Shown: positions 25,039-34,300 of the stretch, piece after piece | Layout of the letters: each line of letters starts with the position of its first letter | Position numbering within the stretch: position 1 is the stretch's first letter | Assembly (NCBI RefSeq): GCF_040222385.1 | Contig: NZ_JAVKDF010000053.1 | Coordinates: 73,689-137,688, forward strand | Direction: 5' to 3' | From: Imperialibacter sp040222385 | GTDB taxonomy: Bacteria > Bacteroidota > Bacteroidia > Cytophagales > Cyclobacteriaceae | DNA length: 64,000 nucleotides | Made by a program: the position numbers and the translations under genes | Notes under the pieces: model-generated | The model's database searches: none | Told to the model about the DNA's origin: nothing | Seen by the model: the letters and a program-made list of their open reading frames with translations, nothing else

Positions 25039-28008
25039 ATGATGTTTAAAATCTACCTCCGAGCTATTTTTTTCTTTTCTCTTGTCCTTTGTCATTTCAC
25101 TTTGGCTTATGCTCAGACTGCCATTCCCCGGCCCTTTGAGCAACTCAACGAGGTAGAGAAAGCCAGGGCATGGGTAGATTCGGTTTATTCCTCCCTGACA
25201 CTTGATGAGAAAATAGGGCAGCTACTGATGATAGCAGCATATTCGAACAGAGACGATGCCCATACGCAGGAGTTGATCCGGCTGATTAAAGAGCGGCACA
25301 TAGGTGGCCTGGTCGTATTTCAGGGTGGGCCAGTCAGGCAAATCAATCTGATCAACAAACTACAGAACGAAGCCAGGCTTCCCTTAACCATAGCTATGGA
25401 TGCGGAGTGGGGTATAGGCATGCGGCTCGACAGCACGATGTCGTTTCCCTATCAAATGACGCTGGGTGCCATTGAAGACGTTACATTGATCGAACAAATG
25501 GGGCAGGCGATTGCACGACAGCTGAAACGAGTGGGAACATATGTCAATTTTGCACCGGTGGTGGATGTGAACAACAATCCTAACAATCCGGTGATCAACT
25601 ACCGCTCCTTTGGAGAGAACAGGGAAGAAGTGGCCCAAAGAGGGCTTGCTTATGTGAAGGGGCTGGAAAGCCAGGGGGTGTTGGCCTCGGCAAAGCACTT
25701 TCCCGGGCATGGCGACACCGGTACCGACTCTCACTACGACCTGCCGGTTGTTAAGCATAACATGCAGCGGCTTGACAGCGTGGAGCTCTATCCGTTCAGA
25801 AAGCTGATCGAAGCCAAAGTCTCGGGCATTATGGTGGCCCACATGTCAATTCCGACGCTCGACGACACGCCCAATTTGCCGACTACGCTATCGAAGCCAG
25901 TGGTGACGGACTTGCTGAAAAACAAGTTGGGGTACAAAGGAATCATTTACACAGATGCCCTCAATATGAAAGGTGTGACGAAGTATCATGCCTCTGGCGA
26001 GCTTGAGAAAAAGGCTTTTCTGGCGGGCAACGATGCACTGGAGTTCGCTGAGGATGTGGATGTTGCTTTTGAGTACCTGAAAGCGGCAGTGACGAAGAAA
26101 GAGATCACAGAGCAACGTTTGGCAGAGAGTGTGAAAAAGATTTTGATGGGCAAATATGTTACAGGCATGACTCGCTGGAGTCCTTTGAGCACTGAGCACC
26201 TGTTCGAAGACCTGCACCGGCCCAGCGACGAATTGCTTAACAGAAGGCTGTTTGAGGAGTCTGTTACTTTATTGGAAAACAAGAACGATCTTTTACCTCT
26301 CAAGCGACTCGACTCATTGAAGCTGGCAAGCCTTAGCGTAGGAGTGGAGGCCATGTCTCCTTTCCAGCACCGACTGAATGATTATACTGAAATGCCTCAT
26401 CTCGTATTGCCCAATGAGGCAACCCCAGCGCAGATAGAGGCAGTGAGGGACAGCCTGAAAAGCTACAACATGGTACTGGTGGGGTTACACTCCGGACTGA
26501 GGGCCAATAACCGTGAGGGAATGTCGGCGGATGTGCAGGCGTTTGTGAGAGCGCTTGTGGAAAGCAAAGGAACGGTGGTGGCGGCCATGAGAAACCCTTA
26601 TACGCTTTCCAAACTCGACTGGGTATCAGGTGCCGGTGCTGTTTTTACAACATATCAGGAGCATGCCCTGGCCGAAGACATGGCAGCACAACTGATCTTT
26701 GGGGGCATAGGTGCCAAAGGGCACTTGCCAGTAGCAGTCAACGATCGATGGCCTGCTGGTCACGGACTGACGACAGAGGGTGGGGTGCGCTTTAAATTTA
26801 CGTTGCCAGAAGAGCTGGGCATCAATAGCCAAACCCTTGAAACCCGCATCGACAGTGCTATGACGCTGGCCATAGAAAAAAAGGCATTTCCGGGTGGACA
26901 GGTTATGCTGGCAAAAGAGGGAAAGGTGTTCTTCCACAAAACCTATGGTTTTCATACCTACGACAGCCTGCTGGAAGTGAAGAAAACGGACATCTACGAT
27001 CTCGCATCTGTCACGAAGATTACTGCGGCTCTGGCAGCCATCATGAAGTTGCACGATGATGGCAAGTTTGACCTGAACGCCAGGCTCAAAGACTACTATC
27101 CGTACTTTGGCTGGTCAAACAAGGCCAAACTGGAGTTTATTGATATTCTTACACACCAGGCAAGGCTTAAGTCATGGATTCCTTTCTATCAGTCGGCTTA
27201 CAAGAAGGACAGCAGCTACAAACGCCACACGTTGTCGCTGACACCTTCGGCTGACTACCCGATCAAGCTCACCGACAATCTGTACGAGTACAAGGACTAC
27301 AAAAAAACGCTGCTGAAGAAGATCAAAAAGTCGAAACTCAACCCTGAGCCCGGCTATGTCTATTCCGACATGAGCTTCTACCTGTACCCGGATATCGTAA
27401 AAACGTTGACTGGCACTGACTTTCAGGAATACCTTAATGCGAATTTTTATGATAGAATAGGAGGGACAACGCTCGGCTACAATGCCGGAAGGAAGTATTC
27501 CCTGGATCGCATTATTCCGACTGAGAATGATAACTACTTCCGTATGACGCAGCTGCATGGCGTTGTACACGATGAAGGTGCTGCTATGCTAGACGGTGTT
27601 TCTGGGCATGCAGGGCTTTTTGCTCGTTCCTACGACCTGGCTGCCATGTGGCAGATGTACCTGAATGAGGGTGCGTACGGCGGGGAGCGCTATATTTCGC
27701 CTCAAACGCTGGAGAAGTTTTCTGTTTGCCAGTTTTGCGAGGAGGGCAACCGCCGGGCCATAGGCTTCGACAAGCCGTTGATTGAATACAATAAGAGAAG
27801 CAGCAGCGTCGCCCGCCAGGCATCTCCGTCCAGCTTTGGACATTCGGGCTACACGGGTACTTTCGTGTGGCTTGATCCGGAATACGACTTCATGTATGTG
27901 TTCCTGTCCAACCGGGTGTATCCAACCAGAAACAGCACGGCCATCTACGACCTGGCTGTGCGACCAACGATCCATACGATAGTGTATGAGGAGATGGGGG
28001 TGAGGTAG
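25039..28008 (+). CDS. GH3 (NagZ-like) / beta-lactamase-like serine hydrolase fusion
   Basis: The 989-residue protein has a signal peptide ending AYAQ. The GH3 N-terminal barrel (about 35-375) has the NagZ-type loop KHFPGHGDTGTDSH (218 onward), whose Asp-His pair serves as acid/base, and the nucleophile Asp in YTDALNMKG (near 305). A C-terminal GH3-type sandwich follows (about 400-590). From about 595 comes a class C beta-lactamase-like domain with SxxK in LASVTKIT (near 655) and a YSD motif. It likely cleaves GlcNAc-containing muropeptides in the periplasm. The fusion is known in Bacteroidota, but the serine hydrolase substrate is unknown. Confidence 0.93.
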   Translation: MMFKIYLRAIFFFSLVLCHFTLAYAQTAIPRPFEQLNEVEKARAWVDSVYSSLTLDEKIGQLLMIAAYSNRDDAHTQELIRLIKERHIGGLVVFQGGPVRQINLINKLQNEARLPLTIAMDAEWGIGMRLDSTMSFPYQMTLGAIEDVTLIEQMGQAIARQLKRVGTYVNFAPVVDVNNNPNNPVINYRSFGENREEVAQRGLAYVKGLESQGVLASAKHFPGHGDTGTDSHYDLPVVKHNMQRLDSVELYPFRKLIEAKVSGIMVAHMSIPTLDDTPNLPTTLSKPVVTDLLKNKLGYKGIIYTDALNMKGVTKYHASGELEKKAFLAGNDALEFAEDVDVAFEYLKAAVTKKEITEQRLAESVKKILMGKYVTGMTRWSPLSTEHLFEDLHRPSDELLNRRLFEESVTLLENKNDLLPLKRLDSLKLASLSVGVEAMSPFQHRLNDYTEMPHLVLPNEATPAQIEAVRDSLKSYNMVLVGLHSGLRANNREGMSADVQAFVRALVESKGTVVAAMRNPYTLSKLDWVSGAGAVFTTYQEHALAEDMAAQLIFGGIGAKGHLPVAVNDRWPAGHGLTTEGGVRFKFTLPEELGINSQTLETRIDSAMTLAIEKKAFPGGQVMLAKEGKVFFHKTYGFHTYDSLLEVKKTDIYDLASVTKITAALAAIMKLHDDGKFDLNARLKDYYPYFGWSNKAKLEFIDILTHQARLKSWIPFYQSAYKKDSSYKRHTLSLTPSADYPIKLTDNLYEYKDYKKTLLKKIKKSKLNPEPGYVYSDMSFYLYPDIVKTLTGTDFQEYLNANFYDRIGGTTLGYNAGRKYSLDRIIPTENDNYFRMTQLHGVVHDEGAAMLDGVSGHAGLFARSYDLAAMWQMYLNEGAYGGERYISPQTLEKFSVCQFCEEGNRRAIGFDKPLIEYNKRSSSVARQASPSSFGHSGYTGTFVWLDPEYDFMYVFLSNRVYPTRNSTAIYDLAVRPTIHTIVYEEMGVR

Positions 28009-28156
28009 GGCAGACAGACTTTAGCGTTCAGGAAGTGTCGTACATGTTGAAAAATCCGTCAGACCACGGCTAAGAAACATATACATACTTGAAGCTAAAC
28101 TTCCCTGGTCTCAGCAATTTTTCTACATTAGGATTTGTAACCTACTCTTGCTACCC

Positions 28157-29566
28157 ATGAAGTGTACTTTCTCTGCTCTGTTCACAGTATGTGCTTTTGT
28201 CGCCGCTGCTCAAACACCCCTCCAATTTGAAGCCCCGGAAAAGCAACGGGTTTTTGTTCTTACCGACATCACCAACGAGCCCGACGACCAGGAGTCGCTT
28301 GTGCGCTTGCTGGTGTATGCCAACGAATATGACATAGAAGGCTTGGTGGCCACCACTTCCACCCACCTTCGGGGTGCCGTGCGACCCGACAAAATTGAAG
28401 AGCTGGTTCGCAACTATGGCAAGGTAAAAGCCAATCTCGATAAGCATGCTGCGGGGTATCCTACCATGGACTACCTGCTCAGCGTGACTACCCAGCACCT
28501 GCCGCTGTTTCATATGGATGGAGTGGGCGAAGGAAAGGACAGCCCAGGCTCCGAGCTTTTGATCAAGGCAGTGGACAAGGCCGACGCCCGCCCGCTTTGG
28601 GTGTCGGTGTGGGGAGGGGCCAACTGTCTGGCGCAGGCGCTCTGGAAGGTGAAGGCCACCCGCTCAGAAGCTGAATTGAAGCAGTTTGTATCGAAACTTC
28701 GGGTGTACACCATTTCCGATCAAGACCAAACGGGGCCGTGGATCAGGCGTACCTTTCCTGGCATTTTCTACATCGTGGACCCCAGCAGCGACTCTTGGCT
28801 GGAGTACTACCAGGCCACCTGGACAGGTATTTCCGGTGACCGCTGGTACAAAAACGGCCCCATGCACGAGTTTGAACTGGTAGATAACCCGTGGCTGATG
28901 CAAAACATCCATGACAACCATGGCCCGCTTGGTGCCAACTACCTCGAAGTGATCTACATCATGGAAGGAGACACTCCGTCGTTTCTAGGCCTCATTCAAA
29001 ATGGCCTTGGCTGGTACAAGAGCCCGGCATATGGAGGCTGGGGAGGTCGCTACGAGTTGTACCAATCGTATGGCGAGGTAGGCAAAATATGGACAAGCTC
29101 GGTTAGAAGTCAGGACGAGATGGTATTGTCCAACGGACAGAAGCACACCTCCAACCAGGCGACCATCTGGCGCTTCCGCAAAGCTTTTCAGCACGACTTT
29201 GCAGCTCGAATGGATTGGAACGTGGCAGATGACTATAAAAAGGCCAACCACAATCCGACAATAACCCTCAACGGGAATGCCGGAGACGCTTTAGCTTCAG
29301 CTAAAGTGAAGGCGGGAGAAACTGTGACGCTGTCTGCCAAAGGCACCTCCGACCCCGACGGCGACCAGATTCGCTATAAGTGGTGGGTGTACCGGGAAGC
29401 CGGAAACTTCGCCGGAGAGGTTAATCTTTTCAATCCTTATGGCGAGGCCATCAGCTTCGCTATGCCTGACCTGGCGGAAGGGCAAACGCTTCACCTCATT
29501 TTGCAGGTGGAGGACTCGGGAGAGCCGTCGTTGACGGCGTATCGGAGGGTGGTGTTGACGAATTAG
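28157..29566 (+). CDS. Secreted DUF1593 (nucleoside hydrolase-like) protein
   Basis: The ATG at 28157 opens a signal peptide (MKCTFSALFTVCAFVAAAQ); a TTG nine bases upstream is less likely. The product has 469 residues. Residues about 30-330 form a DUF1593 domain with the nucleoside hydrolase-like start RVFVLTDITNEPDDQESLVR, where the Asp cluster would bind calcium, and AVWGGAN-type segments. The C-terminal 95 residues are a beta-sandwich with GTSDPDGDQIRYKWWVY, as in Sde182-type cellulose-binding proteins. It is exported and probably acts on a sugar or nucleoside conjugate. A 150-bp gap separates it from the GH3 fusion. Confidence 0.88.
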   Translation: MKCTFSALFTVCAFVAAAQTPLQFEAPEKQRVFVLTDITNEPDDQESLVRLLVYANEYDIEGLVATTSTHLRGAVRPDKIEELVRNYGKVKANLDKHAAGYPTMDYLLSVTTQHLPLFHMDGVGEGKDSPGSELLIKAVDKADARPLWVSVWGGANCLAQALWKVKATRSEAELKQFVSKLRVYTISDQDQTGPWIRRTFPGIFYIVDPSSDSWLEYYQATWTGISGDRWYKNGPMHEFELVDNPWLMQNIHDNHGPLGANYLEVIYIMEGDTPSFLGLIQNGLGWYKSPAYGGWGGRYELYQSYGEVGKIWTSSVRSQDEMVLSNGQKHTSNQATIWRFRKAFQHDFAARMDWNVADDYKKANHNPTITLNGNAGDALASAKVKAGETVTLSAKGTSDPDGDQIRYKWWVYREAGNFAGEVNLFNPYGEAISFAMPDLAEGQTLHLILQVEDSGEPSLTAYRRVVLTN

Positions 29567-29623
29567 GTCATAGTAAAACAATCTTCGACTACCTGCTTTT
29601 GAAGAAACGATTGTCCAGGCGTT

Positions 29624-30031
29624 TTAACGATTCTCGATCTCCTGTAGCTCTTTTCTCAATACCGGATGTCTTTCTGGATAATCTCCCAATCCACTGATTC
29701 GACGACGTATTTGCGCACCATGCCAGGCCACATACAGCATCACCTTAGTTTTATCGATCTCCTCTTTTAGCACGGGGTTTTTAACAGAAGAAACAGACAA
29801 AAGATCAACCCTTCTTTGAAACAACGCTTCAAGGGATTCAATAAGAGAGAAAAAATTGTCCGCATAGTTCAATAACTCAAGGGTTGTTGAAAACTGAACC
29901 ATAAAGTCCAAATCACTTTCTGAATTGAATGTTTCTTTCGCAGCAGAGCCAAAGAGATAAAGGGTCTTCACATGGTGTATATGACAGACTTTTTCCAATT
30001 CCCGTAAATGGCTTTTAATCAACTGGTGCAT
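29624..30031 (-). CDS. MNT-type nucleotidyltransferase domain protein
   Basis: The ATG at 30031 gives 135 residues; the frame also has an upstream TTG. The nucleotidyltransferase core has LYLFGSAAKETF followed by SESDLDFMVQF, the GS(x9-10)DxD signature. The rest of the chain is helical. This minimal NTase fold often pairs with a HEPN protein as a toxin-antitoxin or AMPylating antitoxin system, but no HEPN gene is visible next door. It is the last gene of a minus-strand run. Confidence 0.85.
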   Translation of the reverse strand: MHQLIKSHLRELEKVCHIHHVKTLYLFGSAAKETFNSESDLDFMVQFSTTLELLNYADNFFSLIESLEALFQRRVDLLSVSSVKNPVLKEEIDKTKVMLYVAWHGAQIRRRISGLGDYPERHPVLRKELQEIENR

Positions 30032-30130
30032 AGACAAAGATAACTAGAAACTGTGATAGTGAGAGATTAACAAGCAGACACGAAAATCTCGCTCGCCACA
30101 AAGTTGCACCATGAGTATCTTGTGAAAATG

Positions 30131-30529
30131 TCAAGCTTTGTAAACAACCACTGAGCCAGCTACATAGTCGTGAATAGCCTTTCTTCTTTCATTTCCCATT
30201 ACGGTAAGCAGAGAAATCCAGCCTAGCAATCCCTTGAGCAAAAATCTAACGATGGCGCTGGTAAATAGTATATTTTTCCGCTCGTCCGATTCTCTTTTTA
30301 CTCTTATACCGGTAGTCATATGGCCAAGCGTCCCCCCAAAAAGACTTGTTAACAATGGATCGTAAAGGATGAATACGAAAATGACTACTGCAATTTTCAC
30401 ACTCTCAGGAACGTCGCTAAAAGCAGAAAATGCCATCGATGCTCCTACCATCATCAAAAGCAAAATTGCGCCATCCACTATGACAGCTTTTACTCTGGCT
30501 AAAACTCCGGGGTATTCTTGCTCTTCCAT
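30131..30529 (-). CDS. RDD family membrane protein
   Basis: The 132-residue protein shows the RDD pattern: an Arg and Asp in the first helix (VLARVKAVIVDGAILLL), a second helix ending near DPLLTSLFGGTLGHMTTGIRV and a third hydrophobic segment ending in KAIHDYVAGSVVV. The terminal HD and the GHMxxG motif are typical. RDD proteins are small inner-membrane proteins of unknown or ion-transport role. It lies 25 bp after the CPBP peptidase gene in the same direction. Confidence 0.88.
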   Translation of the reverse strand: MEEQEYPGVLARVKAVIVDGAILLLMMVGASMAFSAFSDVPESVKIAVVIFVFILYDPLLTSLFGGTLGHMTTGIRVKRESDERKNILFTSAIVRFLLKGLLGWISLLTVMGNERRKAIHDYVAGSVVVYKA

Positions 30530-30554
30530 CGTTGGTATGCTCTGTTTGAAATCA

Positions 30555-31373
30555 CTATGTAATTACCAAATCATCTCTTCTATCTAACCAAATATAGCCT
30601 AATACCAACACTCCCGCAGCCAAGCCCAGCAGACCGAAATAAGCCAGCTCACTTTCAATCACCTTTGAAAGATAGAGGCTATCCATGTCTTGGTCGACAA
30701 AAGCCATTACAGAGAAACCTATCAGGTTATTAAAGAAATGAAGAATTATCCCTGGTATTAGCGAATTAGTTTTAACATATATCCAACCAATGAGAACGCC
30801 AATCAGGGAAGCACTAATTGTTTGCCAGGGGTTCATATGTGCCGCACCAAAAATCATAGACGACCAGATAATTGCTTTCCAGGGGCTGTAATTTCTCAGA
30901 AAACCTTCCAGAACTACGCCGCGGAAAAATGCCTCCTCAAGCAAAGGAGCCATGATAACAATGGTGATAAAGGAAAAGATATTTGGTTGCATAAGAGCTT
31001 CGAACATCTTTTTGATTGACTCTGGCATCGGGATCAGTTCTGTGATTGGATCGATTAGCACGCTGAGGGCAAGTGTCATAATAAGACCGACGACAACTGT
31101 CATGAATGGCACTTTGCCATGCTTCCATTTTAACTCCCACAATCCCTGCGTTTTGATACGTTTTTTGGCTACGTAAATAATCCATACAAACGAAGCGCAA
31201 TAGGCGAGAAGCGTTCCCGCAGACTTGAGCGTTGTTACGTTTTGAATATTCAGATGAAGTGCGGATATCACGCCAAGAGGAATAGCTGTTAATATGGAAA
31301 TCAAAAACCATAGAACCAGCAGTCCAAAGGACTGTTTGATAGTAGGGTAGTAGGTTGGGTTGGTAGGCTCCAT
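30555..31373 (-). CDS. CPBP family intramembrane metalloprotease
   Basis: This 272-residue polytopic protein of the CAAX-protease/bacteriocin-processing family has all three catalytic motifs: EExxxR in LLEEAFFRGVVLEG, FxxxH in MIFGAAHMNP and HxxxN in HFFNNLIG. The glutamate and histidines are the family's active site. It sits 23 bp after the M6 protease gene, so it may be in the same transcript. CPBP members cleave membrane proteins or prenylated peptides; the target here is unknown. Confidence 0.9.
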   Translation of the reverse strand: MEPTNPTYYPTIKQSFGLLVLWFLISILTAIPLGVISALHLNIQNVTTLKSAGTLLAYCASFVWIIYVAKKRIKTQGLWELKWKHGKVPFMTVVVGLIMTLALSVLIDPITELIPMPESIKKMFEALMQPNIFSFITIVIMAPLLEEAFFRGVVLEGFLRNYSPWKAIIWSSMIFGAAHMNPWQTISASLIGVLIGWIYVKTNSLIPGIILHFFNNLIGFSVMAFVDQDMDSLYLSKVIESELAYFGLLGLAAGVLVLGYIWLDRRDDLVIT

Positions 31374-31396
31374 CTTTCAGCCAGTTCTTGGAAAAA

Positions 31397-34300
31397 TTAC
31401 TCCTTTATCACCCTGAATGACCTCTGCCTGCGTTCCGAGTCCTCCAGCTTGATCAGGTACATGCCGGGTTGTAAATCTCTCAGATCGAGGCTTTTGGACG
31501 TTGATCTTTGGATTTCCTTTCCGGTTAACTCGAAAACCAGGGCCTGAACAAAATCATCCATTTCAACGGTTAGGTAGTCCGTAACCGGGTTGGGGTAGAT
31601 TGTTGCCAGTTCGGCTTCCCATTTCACGGAAGTAGATGGGTTGAATTCAAAATTGGCTACCAACGACCTGTTTCCTTCAGCAGCAAAGCTAAGGGCCGGA
31701 TTGGTGCCTACTTCCGAACCATTTTCCGTCCAATTGACAAATTCAAAGCTTGCAGCGGGATTTGCTGTTAAGGTAACGGTCGTTCCAAAATTAAATGTGC
31801 CTGTACCTTCTACGGCACCTCCTTCAGTGGGACTTGCTGATGCTGTGACTTCGAAAGATTTGAGTTCAAAATTGGCGACGAGGTTTCTGTCGTTTGTAAC
31901 CTCAAATTGGTAGAATAGGTTCTTATCCACCTCTTCGCCATTTTCAGTCCAGTTTACGAAGTTGTATCCTGTCGATGGTGTCGCTGTGACACCTATTAGT
32001 TGGTGGTATTTAAAGGAGCCACCGAGAACTTCGCCTCCCTCAATTGGGTTTGCTTGCACGGCTATGGTAAAGGTCTTAAGTTGGAAATTGGCACGAAGAA
32101 TTTTCCCTTCTGATACCACAATGCTCAAAATAGGATCGGTCGAAATCTCTTTCTCTTCGTCAGGAAAGTGGGTAACCTCGGTCCAATTGACAAACTCATA
32201 CCCCACAGCAGGTGTCGCAGTCAATGTGGCAGTTTCTCCGAAGTTATATTGCCCGGCTCCCGCAACAGTTCCTGTGCCTGCTTCACCGGCACCCGCAACT
32301 ATAAAGAAGTACTGTTTTTCGAACTTGGCTACAAGATTCCTGTCTTTGCTAGCAGTGAAGCTATACTCCCCACCAGAGCCAACAGCAGATCCGTCTTCCT
32401 CCCAGCCTGAAAAACTATAGTGCTCCTCGGGCATAGCCAAAAGATCCACAGTTTCTCCATAGTTATAGCTGCCAGTTCCTGTTACTTTTCCTCCTTCTGA
32501 TGGAGATTCCGTAGCCGAGATTGTAAACGACTGTATCTGAAAATTGGCAACCAGAGTTCTGTCAACTGAAGCAGTGAAGCTTAATGCTGTTTCGGTCGAC
32601 ACTTCTGTTCCGCTTTCTGTCCAGTTGACGAAGTTGTAACCTTCAGAGGCTGTGGCTGTCAGGTTAACCGCTGCTCCCGGACTAAAATCTCCCTGCCCCG
32701 TTACGGTGCCTCCCGCTGATGGGCTTGCAGTTGCGGCGATACCAATCACCTCCTCAAAGTTGGCGACAAGCGACCTGTCTCCGGTGGCGGTAAAGGTGAA
32801 GGTCGTTGTGGTGGCAACCTCAGAGCCTGCTTCAGTCCAGTTAATAAAGCTATAGCCAGCCTCCGGAGTGGCAATCAGAGACACTAACACACCGTATTCA
32901 AAAGTTCCCGACCCGGTTACACTGCCCCCTGTTGAAGGTAGGCCAGCAGCCGAAATAACAAACGACTGTATCTGAAAATTGGCGACCAGGCTTCTGTCAA
33001 CTGAAGCAGTGAAGCTTAATGTCGTTTCGGTCGATATTTCTGTTCCGCCTTCTGTCCAGTTGACGAAGTTGTAACCCTCCGAGGCTGTTGCGGTCAGGCT
33101 AACCGTTGCTCCCGGGCTGAAATCTCCCTGCCCGGTCACACTGCCTCCCGCTGATGGGCTTGCAGTTGCGGCGATGCTAATCACTTCTTCAAAGTTGGCG
33201 ACAAGCGACCTGTCTCCGGTGGCTGTAAAGCTATAAACAGCGTTATCCGAGACTTCTATTGCTCCTTCAGTCCAATCGAGGAAAGCATAACCTGCTGCTG
33301 CTGTCGCACTCACTTCTACGCTCTCATCTTCGTCATATACACCGGCTCCCGTTACTTCCCCACCTTCTTCAGGACTAGCTGCAAGCGAAATAGTGTATTC
33401 GATGAGCTCCTCGACAGTCAAAGATGTCGTAACCACGGTTTCTGGCTCATCATCGTCATTGCTGCTGATGGTAATGTCTGAAGTGTATGTGTCAGGTGTT
33501 AGGATTGCCGCATCGAAGGTGACAGTGATCAGAACTGATTCGCCTGCGCCAACGGTTCCAGAAATGGGGTCAACGCTAATCCAATCCTCTGCCGGTGCGA
33601 TTGAAAAAGTAAGCTCGTTATCTCCCGTGTTCTGAATAGTAAATTCTTTAGACCCTGAACTTCCTTCTGTTACAGTTTGCATAAGGGAGGTAGGCGTGAC
33701 TTCTATTTCCGGACTGCCTTCGCCCTCAGGTATATTGATATGAAATTCATGATTACTTGCTGTGCTGTTCTCATCGTCGAGAAGAAGGTAGTAGGTGGTG
33801 CCCTGTATCCACGATAGCGAACCGTAGGTGCCGGGGCTGTTAATATCATCAATACAGTTCCAGCCTCCCACACTTGAGCTGCAACTTGTGCCCCATGCGT
33901 AGTCGACATAGCCCGTGCCTGACGAAACGGTGATTGAGTAGTTTCCAGTATAAGGCGCAACAAAACTATAAACCTGCTCTACACCCGGTGTGCTCCAGTT
34001 ACAAAAACCGTTGTTCCATTGCCCTGAACCCCCGCCAGCAAAAACGACGGAGTTGGCAGAGCCTGCCCCCGTTATTTCAATGGCCAACTCGCAAGGCCCC
34101 AATACAGGTTCACTAATGTAAAACTCGTGTGTGCCTGTGGATGTATTTGTGTCGTCCAGGAGAAGGTAATAGGTTGTCCCTTCCGTCCATGACATGGTGC
34201 CGTAGGTTCCTGGGCTATTTAGTTCTTCAATACACTCCCAGCCCGAGAGGTCGCACGATGTGTTCCATGCGTAGTCGACATATCCACTGGCTGCAGTCAC

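Noticed and set aside
29578..29614. ACAATC/GATTGT pair between the DUF1593 and nucleotidyltransferase genes
   Set aside because: Stem is short and interrupted; not strong enough to call a terminator.
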